NCBI GenBank assembly: GCA_030151665.1
Contig: JASLDB010000008.1
Coordinates: forward strand, 1 to 14,434
Length of the DNA: 14,434 nt
Source of the DNA: Neisseriaceae bacterium
Lineage (GTDB): Bacteria; Pseudomonadota; Gammaproteobacteria; Burkholderiales; Neisseriaceae
Direction of reading: 5' to 3'
Shown: one piece after another, positions 7,965 through 14,434 of the stretch
Position numbering within the stretch: the stretch's first letter is position 1
Layout: every line of letters starts with the position of its first letter
Translations under genes and position numbers: made by a program
Notes under the pieces: model-generated
What the model was told of the DNA's origin: nothing
Database searches by the model: none
Seen by the model: the letters and a program-made list of their open reading frames with translations, nothing else

Positions 7965-10259
7965 TTAACCTCGTTTAAATTCAACAGTTGCCATCATATT
8001 ACCCAAGGCTTTATTCGCTGGGTGAACTGGCAAGTAAACGACATTTTCAGGTAGCTGATTATCCACAGCCACGGTAACAGTAATGGCGTCACCGCCCACT
8101 GCTGCCAACTGAACCGAACCTTCTGTCACACCCAATTTGGCCAATGTGCCAGCATTTACTTTGGCAACAGGCACTTGAGCATGTGTTGTGGCTTGCAAAG
8201 GTGCAGAACGACGAGAAATCGCATCAGTGCTGTAAATACTCACACCACCCACACGGATTAACGCATCTTGTTTTTCACCAGTTGCAATGCTTTGTGTCAA
8301 ACGGCTATTGAAGCGATTGGCCAATTCAGCTTGGTCAATGGCATCAGACAACACTTCTTCAGAAGCATTGTATTCAAAACCAGTCACACCCAACATATTG
8401 CCCAATACACGCAATACTTTCCAAGCTGGACGTGCTTCACCCAAAGGACGAACCACACCGTGGAAACTTTGCAAACGACCTTCCATGCTAATGAAGCTAC
8501 CAGAAGTTTCAGTAAATGGTGTGATTGGCAACAATACGTCTGCCAATTCCAATAAACCTTCACTCTCATAAGCTGTCATGGCAATCACAGTTTGTGCCGC
8601 CAACAATGCTTTTTTCGCTGCTTGAACATTCGCCACATCAATTTCAGGCTCAATATTCAATAGCACATAGGCTTTTTTATCGGCTTGGGCAAACATTTGC
8701 GTAATGTCACTGCCTTCATTGCTAGGCACAAAGCCCAACACATCAGCACCAACACTGTTAGCCGCTTGTGGCAAGATACCCAATTTAGCGCCAGTCGCTT
8801 CAGCCAATTCTTGTGCAACAAAGTACAAGTGAGCAAAATCAGCATGATTTTGTGCCGCAGCACCCAAAATCACACTCACTGCTTCTTGTTCTTTCAACGC
8901 AGCAGCAATCGCTTGAGCGCTTTCACTTGCTAAGCCTTCACCTTTAACGGCTGACAAAATTTCAGCCAATTTAGCTGCCCAATCACTTGGATTGGCAATG
9001 CTTTGTGCTGCTTTCATGTGCAAGGTTTGTTCGTGCGCATTTAGCGTGAACAAGCTCATGCCTTCTTTAACAGATTGGCGAATGCGTGCAGTTAACAAAG
9101 GTTGTTCTTGGCGCAAATCTGCACCAATTATCAACACCGCATCATTTTTAGCAAAATCAGCAATGCTTTGACCCAACCACAATGCACCTTGTTGTTTGTC
9201 AGCAAAACGCAAGTCTTGTTGTTGCAAACGGCTATCGATGCTGTGAACGCCTAAACCATGTGCCAATTTTTTGGTCAAATACAACTCTTCAACCGTACTC
9301 ATTGGATTGGCCAATACGCCAATGGCTTCAGGGCCGAAGTCATTAGACACGCCGCGAATACCTTTTTGAGCATATTCTAAAGCTTGCTGCCAATCCACTT
9401 CGTGCCATTGACCACCATGTTTGATTTTTGGTTTTTGCAAACGTTGTTCATGGTACAAACCTTCGTAAGCAAAACGGTCTTTGTCCGAAATCCAGCATTC
9501 ATTGATGTTTTCGTTTTCAAGTGGCAACACACGGCGTACGCGGTGGTCTTTCACTTGCACGATTAAATTCGTGCCCAAAGCATCATGTACTGAGAATGAT
9601 TTGCGACGAGACAATTCCCATGAACGGGCATCGTAACGGAATGGTTTGCTGGTTAAAGCACCCACTGGACACAAATCAATCACGTTGCCTGAAATTTCAG
9701 ATTCAACGGTTTTGCCAATATATGGCATGATTTCAGAAAACTCACCACGGTTGGCCATGCCAATTTCTTGGTAGCCAGCGATTTCTTCAGTAAAGCGCGC
9801 ACAACGGGTACAGTGGATACAACGACTCATTTCTTGAGCCGATACCAATGGACCCATGTCTTTACCCACTACCGAGCGTTTTTCTTCTTGGTAGCGGCCA
9901 GCACTTTGACCATAACCCACAGACAAATCTTGTAACTGGCATTCGCCGCCTTGGTCACAAATTGGGCAATCCAATGGGTGGTTAATCAATAAAAATTCCA
10001 TCACACCTTCTTGGGCTTTTTTGGCCAAAGGTGAGTTGGTTTTCACTTTCATCCCGTCTGTAACAGGCGTTGCACAAGCCGGTAAAGGCTTAGGTGCTTT
10101 TTCAACTTCGACAAGACACATACGGCAGTTGGCCGCAATCGATAGCTTCTTGTGGTAGCAAAAGTGTGGGATGTACGTACCAATTTGGTGCGCAGCTTCC
10201 ATCACTGTACTGCCCTGCTCTACCGATAGTTCTTTGCCGTCAATTTCGATCTGTAGCAT
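7965..10259 (-). CDS. nuoG: NADH-quinone oxidoreductase subunit G
   Basis: This 764-residue peripheral subunit relays electrons from NuoF to NuoI. The N-terminus is a 2Fe-2S ferredoxin domain (C34, C45, C48, C62; cluster N1b). It is followed by the His-coordinated N5 site (H94, C98, C101, C107) and the N4 site (C147, C150, C153, C197). The remainder (from about residue 220) has the molybdopterin-oxidoreductase fold but, as in the family, no cofactor role is expected. The additional N7 cluster cysteines of the E. coli type are absent; only C255 occurs in that region. The start ATG has AGGA about 10 bases upstream. It is 32 bases from nuoF. The C-terminal half, rich in Ala and Gln, is the least conserved part. 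Confidence 0.96.
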   Translation of the reverse strand: MLQIEIDGKELSVEQGSTVMEAAHQIGTYIPHFCYHKKLSIAANCRMCLVEVEKAPKPLPACATPVTDGMKVKTNSPLAKKAQEGVMEFLLINHPLDCPICDQGGECQLQDLSVGYGQSAGRYQEEKRSVVGKDMGPLVSAQEMSRCIHCTRCARFTEEIAGYQEIGMANRGEFSEIMPYIGKTVESEISGNVIDLCPVGALTSKPFRYDARSWELSRRKSFSVHDALGTNLIVQVKDHRVRRVLPLENENINECWISDKDRFAYEGLYHEQRLQKPKIKHGGQWHEVDWQQALEYAQKGIRGVSNDFGPEAIGVLANPMSTVEELYLTKKLAHGLGVHSIDSRLQQQDLRFADKQQGALWLGQSIADFAKNDAVLIIGADLRQEQPLLTARIRQSVKEGMSLFTLNAHEQTLHMKAAQSIANPSDWAAKLAEILSAVKGEGLASESAQAIAAALKEQEAVSVILGAAAQNHADFAHLYFVAQELAEATGAKLGILPQAANSVGADVLGFVPSNEGSDITQMFAQADKKAYVLLNIEPEIDVANVQAAKKALLAAQTVIAMTAYESEGLLELADVLLPITPFTETSGSFISMEGRLQSFHGVVRPLGEARPAWKVLRVLGNMLGVTGFEYNASEEVLSDAIDQAELANRFNSRLTQSIATGEKQDALIRVGGVSIYSTDAISRRSAPLQATTHAQVPVAKVNAGTLAKLGVTEGSVQLAAVGGDAITVTVAVDNQLPENVVYLPVHPANKALGNMMATVEFKRG

Positions 10260-10291
10260 AACTTGGCAATCCTAATAATTTTGTAGATTCA

Positions 10292-11587
10292 TTAAAACCA
10301 TTTGTGATCAACCAAGCATTTTTTGTTCTCGATATGGTATTCAAACTCATTCAAGAAATGCTTGGTGAAACTACGCACCGGGAACACAGCAGCATCGGCC
10401 AAGGCACAAATTGTGCGACCAGCCATGTTATTGCCCACAGATGCCAATAGTTCCAAGTCTTCTGGTCGACCCAAACCATTTTCAATGCGATGTACAACGC
10501 GGTATAACCAACCCGTGCCTTCACGGCAAGGTGTACATTGACCACAAGATTCTTCGTGATAAAAATAAGACAAACGCTCCAAGGCTTTCACCATGCAAAC
10601 GTCTTCGTCCATCACAATCACCGCACCCGAACCCAACATCGAACCTGCTTTAGAAATGGCATCGTAGTCCATCGTGCAGTCCATCATGATGTCAGCAGGC
10701 AATACTGGTGCAGAAGAACCACCAGGAATCACGGCTTTTAATTTTTTACCACCACGCATACCACCCGCCATCTCAAGCAAGGTGCTAAATGGCGTACCCA
10801 ATGGAATTTCATAGTTACCAGGACGCTCTACGTGACCTGAAATAGAAAATAATTTGGTACCACCATTGTTCGGAATGCCTTTATTAGCAAAGTTTTCCGC
10901 ACCATCACGAATGATGAAAGGAACCGATGCAAAGGTTTCAGTATTGTTAATGGTGGTTGGTTTGCCATACAAACCAAATGAAGCTGGAAATGGTGGTTTG
11001 AAACGTGGTTGGCCTTTTTTGCCTTCCAATGATTCAAGCAATGCCGTTTCTTCACCACAAATGTATGCGCCATAACCATGGTGAGCATACAAATCAAAGC
11101 TAAAATCAGTACCCAAAATGTTTTTGCCCAAGTAACCTTTGGCAATGGCTTCGTGGATAGCGGCCTCAAAACGTTCATATTCAGCAAAAATTTCACCGTG
11201 AACGTAGTTATAACCAGCAACCGCACCCATGGCATAACCCGCAATAATCATGCCCTCAATCAAGGCATGTGGGTTATAACGCAAAATGTCACGGTCTTTA
11301 AATGTACCTGGCTCACCCTCGTCAGTATTGCATACCACATATTTTGCACCTGGGAATGAACGGGGCATAAAGCTCCATTTCAAACCTGTTGGGAAACCAG
11401 CACCACCACGACCACGCAAGCCTGAAGCTTTCACTTCAGCAATCACATCGTCTTGGCTAATGCCATTTTGCAAAATTTTGCGCAATGCTTGATAACCACC
11501 ACGTGCTTCATAAGCAGCTAGGCTCCATGCATCGGCTTCATTGGTATTAATCTGATCAAAAATAACACCTGCTTGTAAAATAGCCAT
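10292..11587 (-). CDS. nuoF: NADH-quinone oxidoreductase subunit F (FMN- and NADH-binding)
   Basis: NuoF oxidises NADH at a bound FMN and passes electrons to cluster N3. The 431-residue protein contains the glycine-rich nucleotide-binding motif GRGGAGFPTG (59-68), the segment GAYICGEETALLESLEG (173-189) of the NADH/FMN site, and cluster N3 ligands C348, C351, C354 (SCGQCTPCREG) and C394. The start ATG overlaps the nuoE stop as TAATG, with GGAG 8 bases upstream. The length is normal for the family. Confidence 0.97.
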   Translation of the reverse strand: MAILQAGVIFDQINTNEADAWSLAAYEARGGYQALRKILQNGISQDDVIAEVKASGLRGRGGAGFPTGLKWSFMPRSFPGAKYVVCNTDEGEPGTFKDRDILRYNPHALIEGMIIAGYAMGAVAGYNYVHGEIFAEYERFEAAIHEAIAKGYLGKNILGTDFSFDLYAHHGYGAYICGEETALLESLEGKKGQPRFKPPFPASFGLYGKPTTINNTETFASVPFIIRDGAENFANKGIPNNGGTKLFSISGHVERPGNYEIPLGTPFSTLLEMAGGMRGGKKLKAVIPGGSSAPVLPADIMMDCTMDYDAISKAGSMLGSGAVIVMDEDVCMVKALERLSYFYHEESCGQCTPCREGTGWLYRVVHRIENGLGRPEDLELLASVGNNMAGRTICALADAAVFPVRSFTKHFLNEFEYHIENKKCLVDHKWF

Positions 11588-12060
11588 TATTTCAACTCCG
11601 CTAATTTCTGATCGATGGCGTCAGGTGTCATGAAGCTGCACATTTTATGGTTATTCACCAATAAAACAGGTGCATCACCACAAGCGCCCATGCACTCGCC
11701 TTCAACCAAAGTGAATTTGCCATCAGGCGTGGTTTCATTAAAACCAATGCCCAATTTTTCTTTCAAATATTCAGCAGAGTTCACACCACCACGCAAAGCG
11801 CATGGCAAATTTGTGCAAACAGTGATTTTGTATTGACCTGTTTTTTGCAAGTCATACATATTGTAGAATGTTGCCACTTCATAAGCTTGAACAGGTGGGA
11901 TGCCGACATAATTGGCCACTTCTTCAATGGTTTCTGTCGACAAAAAGCCAAGTTCAACTTGCGCAATGCGTAAAGCGCCCATGATGGCAGAACGACGTTG
12001 ATCTTCAGGGTATTTCGCCAACTCAACATCGATTAATTTTTTAGATTCAGCTGACAACAT
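11587..12060 (-). CDS. nuoE: NADH-quinone oxidoreductase subunit E (2Fe-2S, thioredoxin-like)
   Basis: The 157-residue partner of NuoF carries the off-pathway 2Fe-2S cluster N1a. The four ligands are visible as C82-x4-C87 and C123-x3-C127, in the typical contexts VCTNLPCALRG and GECMGACGDAPVL. The helical N-terminal part contains VATFYNMY (62-69), typical of the 24-kDa subunit family. Its ATG shares TAATG with the nuoD stop, and a good GGGGAGG ribosome binding site lies 10 bases upstream, inside nuoD. Its stop overlaps the nuoF start in the same way. Confidence 0.97.
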   Translation of the reverse strand: MLSAESKKLIDVELAKYPEDQRRSAIMGALRIAQVELGFLSTETIEEVANYVGIPPVQAYEVATFYNMYDLQKTGQYKITVCTNLPCALRGGVNSAEYLKEKLGIGFNETTPDGKFTLVEGECMGACGDAPVLLVNNHKMCSFMTPDAIDQKLAELK

Positions 12061-13313
12061 TATCGGTCAACCTCCCCGAATACGATATCCTGCGTACTAA
12101 TAACAGCGACAATGTCACTTAACATGTGACCTTTCACCATTTCGTCAAAACCTTGCAAATGGGCAAAACCAGGTGCACGGATTTTCAAACGATATGGTTT
12201 GTTCGCCCCATCTGAAACCATGTAAATACCAAACTCACCTTTAGGGTGCTCAACAGCTGAGTACACTTCACCCTCTGGCAAATGCATGCCTTCGGTAAAG
12301 AATTTAAAGTGGTGAATCAAGTCTTCCATATTGGATTTCATGTCAACACGGTGTGGTGGCGCGTATTTGTGATTTTCAGTAATCACAGGGCCTGGATTGG
12401 CTTTTAACCAAGCCACACATTGTTTGATGATTTCATTGGATTGGCGCATTTCATGGATACGACACAAGTAACGGTCATAACAGTCGCCATTCACACCCAC
12501 AGGTACATCAAATTTCACGTTGGCATAAGCATCGTAAGGTTGTTTTTTACGCAAATCCCACTCGATACCAGAACCACGTAACATCACACCCGTAAAGCCT
12601 TTATTCAAAGCACGCTCAGGGCTCACAACAGAAATGCCCACCAAACGCTGTTTGAAAATACGGTTATCGGTCAATAATGTTTCATACTCATCCACACAAC
12701 CTGGGAAGCGATTGGTAAAGTCTTCAACAAAATCCAAGAATGTGCCTTCACGGGCAGCATTCATTTGTTGCAGTACTTTGCCTTTGGTGTATTTGCTTTC
12801 TTGGTACTTGGGCATGAAATCTGGCAAATCACGGTACACACCACCTGGGCGGAAATAAGCAGCATGCATACGAGCACCAGAAACGGCTTCATACATGTCC
12901 ATCAAATCTTCACGCTCACGGAAGGTATACAAGATTGCTGTCATTGCACCCACGTCCAAACCTTGTGAACCAATGTTCATCAAGTGATTCAAGATACGGG
13001 TAATCTCTGCAAACATCACACGGATGTATTGGCCACGCAATGGCACTTCAATGCCAGCCAATTTTTCAATAGCCATGCAATAGGCTTGCTCATTACACAT
13101 CATAGACACGTAGTCTAAGCGATCCATGTATGGCAAGTTTTGAATATGCGTACGGGTTTCTGCTAGTTTTTCAGTACCGCGGTGCAATAGACCAATATGG
13201 GGGTCAACACGCAGTACGGTTTCACCTTCTAATTCACAAATCAAACGCAACACGCCATGGGCTGCCGGATGTTGTGGACCAAAGTTAATGGTGTAATTTC
13301 TTAATTTAGCCAC
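12060..13313 (-). CDS. nuoD: NADH-quinone oxidoreductase subunit D (49-kDa type)
   Basis: NuoD is a 417-residue relative of the hydrogenase large subunit and forms the quinone-binding pocket together with NuoB and NuoH. The family motif FGPQHPAAHGVLRL (11-24) near the N-terminus contains the conserved histidines of the quinone site, and the protein ends in the usual DIVFGEVDR. It is a separate gene, not fused to nuoC as in enterobacteria. The start codon is GTG at 13313; it lies inside the end of nuoC (8-base overlap) and is preceded by AGAGGAG 7 bases upstream, which makes this start convincing. Confidence 0.97.
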   Translation of the reverse strand: MAKLRNYTINFGPQHPAAHGVLRLICELEGETVLRVDPHIGLLHRGTEKLAETRTHIQNLPYMDRLDYVSMMCNEQAYCMAIEKLAGIEVPLRGQYIRVMFAEITRILNHLMNIGSQGLDVGAMTAILYTFREREDLMDMYEAVSGARMHAAYFRPGGVYRDLPDFMPKYQESKYTKGKVLQQMNAAREGTFLDFVEDFTNRFPGCVDEYETLLTDNRIFKQRLVGISVVSPERALNKGFTGVMLRGSGIEWDLRKKQPYDAYANVKFDVPVGVNGDCYDRYLCRIHEMRQSNEIIKQCVAWLKANPGPVITENHKYAPPHRVDMKSNMEDLIHHFKFFTEGMHLPEGEVYSAVEHPKGEFGIYMVSDGANKPYRLKIRAPGFAHLQGFDEMVKGHMLSDIVAVISTQDIVFGEVDR

Positions 13314-13896
13314 CGTATTGCTCCTCTCTAATCACACGAGGGGTAATCTCTCGAGGTTCAATGGTTACAGGTTGGTAAATCACACGTTTCTCTACTTCGT
13401 CATAACGCATTTCTACGTGACCTGAAATAGGGAAATCCTTACGGAATGGGTGACCCACAAAACCATAGTCAGTCAAGATACGACGCAAGTCAGGGTGTTT
13501 ATTGAACATAATGCCAAACAAGTCGAACGCTTCACGCTCAAACCAATCGGCACTGTTGTATAGCTCAACCACAGATTCAACAATCGGGAAGGCATCATCA
13601 TCAGCAAACACACGAACACGAATGCGTTGATTGCGGGCAACTGACAATAGCTGACTCACCGCAGCAAAACGTTTGCCAGTCCATGCATCATCACCGTAGG
13701 TGCTGTAATCCACACCACACAAATCAATCAGTTGTTCAAATTGAAATTCTGCACGATCACGCAAGGTTTGCATAACGTGCAAATAGTCTTTGGCTTCACA
13801 TTCTATGGTTAGTTGGCCATATTCTAATTTCAAAGATGAATAACGATCGGCTAAAAATGCTTCTACATTTTGCTGTAGTTTTTTCATAGAATTCAT
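13306..13896 (-). CDS. nuoC: NADH-quinone oxidoreductase subunit C (30-kDa type)
   Basis: A 196-residue peripheral-arm subunit that packs against NuoD and has no cofactor. The 30-kDa subunit signature is complete: WFEREAFDLFGIMFNKHPDL (118-137) followed by RRILTDYGFVGHPFRKDFP (138-156). ATG at 13896 is preferred over the ATG at codon 4 because AAGAGG ends 7 bases upstream. This ribosome binding site overlaps the stop codon of nuoB. The 3' end overlaps the nuoD start by 8 bases. Confidence 0.97.
   Translation of the reverse strand: MNSMKKLQQNVEAFLADRYSSLKLEYGQLTIECEAKDYLHVMQTLRDRAEFQFEQLIDLCGVDYSTYGDDAWTGKRFAAVSQLLSVARNQRIRVRVFADDDAFPIVESVVELYNSADWFEREAFDLFGIMFNKHPDLRRILTDYGFVGHPFRKDFPISGHVEMRYDEVEKRVIYQPVTIEPREITPRVIREEQYGG
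13321..13327 (-). promoter_or_regulatory. Ribosome binding site deciding the GTG start of nuoD
   Basis: AGAGGAG lies 7 bases before the GTG at 13313, within the last codons of nuoC. It supports initiation at GTG in a position where no ATG fits the conserved N-terminus. Confidence 0.75.
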
Positions 13897-13903
13897 TATT
13901 TAA

Positions 13904-13909
13904 CCTCTT
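13904..13909 (-). promoter_or_regulatory. Ribosome binding site of nuoC
   Basis: AAGAGG stands 7 bases before the nuoC ATG, and its two As belong to the nuoB stop codon. It selects codon 1 over the in-frame ATG at codon 4. Confidence 0.7.
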
Positions 13910-14387
13910 AAACGCGAGCAATGGTGGCTGTGCGTTTAATCTTGTTTTGCAATTGCATCAAACCGTACAACAACGCTTCTGCTGTTGGAGGACAACCTGG
14001 AACATAAACGTCCACAGGTACAATGCGATCACAACCACGCACCACTGAATATGAATAATGGTAATAACCTCCACCATTGGCGCAAGAACCCATTGACAAA
14101 ACCCAACGAGGATCTGCCATTTGGTCATATACCTTGCGAAGGGCTGGTGCCATTTTATTACACAAAGTACCTGCCACAATCATCAAATCAGATTGACGAG
14201 GGCTGGGGCGGAAAATGATACCAAAGCGGTCTAAGTCATAACGGGCCATACCCGCATGCATCATCTCAACTGCACAACATGCCAAACCAAATGTCACAGG
14301 CCACAATGAACCTGTGCGCATGTAGTTTAGGACAGTGTCAGCGCTGGTGGTGATGAAACCTTTTTCCAAAACACCTTCTATTCCCAT
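13908..14387 (-). CDS. nuoB: NADH-quinone oxidoreductase subunit B (cluster N2)
   Basis: NuoB binds cluster N2, the last Fe-S centre before quinone. The ligands are the adjacent C37 and C38 in FGLACCAVEMM, C102 in MGSCANGGGYYH and C132 in YVPGCPPTAEALLYG, numbered from the chosen start. I choose the ATG at 14387, giving 159 residues beginning MGIEGVLEKG. It agrees with the usual Neisseria N-terminus as I remember it, and has AAAAGG 9 bases upstream. A longer frame starting at 14408 would add seven residues (MEKRRTR), has no ribosome binding site and would lie further inside nuoA. The chosen start overlaps the nuoA end by 10 bases. Confidence 0.95.
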   Translation of the reverse strand: MGIEGVLEKGFITTSADTVLNYMRTGSLWPVTFGLACCAVEMMHAGMARYDLDRFGIIFRPSPRQSDLMIVAGTLCNKMAPALRKVYDQMADPRWVLSMGSCANGGGYYHYSYSVVRGCDRIVPVDVYVPGCPPTAEALLYGLMQLQNKIKRTATIARV

Positions 14388-14434
14388 TCTAGTGCGCCTT
14401 TTTTCCATTCATAAACAAAACCGACCACCAAAAT
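14378..14434 (-). CDS. nuoA: NADH-quinone oxidoreductase subunit A (partial, C-terminal end only)
   Basis: The last 18 codons and the TAG stop (14380-14378) of nuoA enter from the right edge, reading ILVVGFVYEWKKGALEWE. The end of a membrane helix followed by VYEWKKGALEW is the typical C-terminus of NuoA, a three-helix subunit at the junction of the two complex I arms. It overlaps nuoB by 10 bases, in the expected first position of the operon. Start, promoter and first two helices lie outside the window. Confidence 0.9.
   Translation of the reverse strand: MLVVGFVYEWKKGALEWE
14397..14402 (-). promoter_or_regulatory. Ribosome binding site deciding the nuoB start
   Basis: AAAAGG, inside the nuoA coding region, lies 9 bases before the ATG at 14387. 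The upstream in-frame ATG at 14408 has no purine-rich site in front of it, so the shorter NuoB is preferred. Confidence 0.65.

Noticed and set aside
8046..8057. Near match to the Eikenella-type uptake sequence (reverse complement TTCAGGTAGCCT) in nuoG
   Set aside because: Only the first ten bases agree and the last two differ. The window's exact uptake motif is of the Kingella type, so this is probably chance.
10828..11244. Minus-strand open frame of 138 codons in another frame inside nuoF
   Set aside because: It lies fully inside the clear NuoF reading frame, lacks a family pattern and has composition typical of an off-frame reading.
11409..11422. Partial AGCCTGAA uptake-like cores (also near 2144, 7232 and 9688)
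   Set aside because: They share only about seven to nine of the twelve bases with any known dialect, which is expected by chance in this much sequence.
10827..13430. A 19-base identical repeat TCTACGTGACCTGAAATAG at 10827-10845 (nuoF) and 13412-13430 (nuoC)
   Set aside because: Both copies encode the same short peptide ISGHVE in conserved parts of unrelated subunits. Equal codon choice over six residues explains the match better than a functional repeat.

Overview
The window is almost entirely one respiratory operon on the minus strand: the proton-translocating NADH:quinone oxidoreductase (complex I, NDH-1). Transcription runs from the right edge to the left in the order nuoA (only the last 18 codons), B, C, D, E, F, G, H, I, J, K, L, M, N. 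A Rho-independent terminator follows nuoN, and after it lies the start of a small DUF2818-type membrane protein gene that runs off the left edge. I see no RNA genes, mobile elements, CRISPR arrays or protein genes on the plus strand. The promoter of the operon must lie beyond the right edge, upstream of nuoA.

The host is most likely a member of the Neisseriaceae (Betaproteobacteria). The evidence is: separate nuoC and nuoD (fused in E. coli and relatives); a NuoG without the extra N7 cluster cysteines of the E. coli type; protein sequences that resemble the Neisseria subunits as I remember them; a DUF2818 gene after nuoN, as in many Betaproteobacteria; and one exact copy of the 12-base Kingella-type DNA uptake sequence near the end of nuoK. 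The DNA is AT-leaning (low 40s % GC by eye, not computed). This fits the Kingella/Simonsiella/Alysiella side of the family better than pathogenic Neisseria, but genus placement is tentative.

From right to left: nuoB, C, D and I carry the connecting arm with Fe-S clusters N2, N6a and N6b and the quinone cavity. nuoE, F and G form the NADH-oxidising module (FMN and clusters N1a, N3, N1b, N5, N4). nuoH forms the membrane part of the quinone site. nuoJ, K, L, M and N form the membrane arm with the proton channels. Electrons pass from NADH through NuoF/E and NuoG to NuoI/B and quinone at the NuoB/D/H interface, driving proton translocation through NuoH/J/K/L/M/N. All expected ligand and channel residues that I checked are present, and no gene is broken.

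Gene packing is very tight. nuoA/nuoB and nuoC/nuoD overlap by several bases, nuoD/E, nuoE/F and nuoJ/K share TAATG stop-start junctions, and other gaps are 2 to 48 bases. No intergenic stretch exceeds about 70 bases. I found no undescribed multi-gene system. The points most worth a second look are the DUF2818 neighbour, its position directly behind the terminator, the uptake sequence in nuoK and a histidine-rich loop in NuoL.
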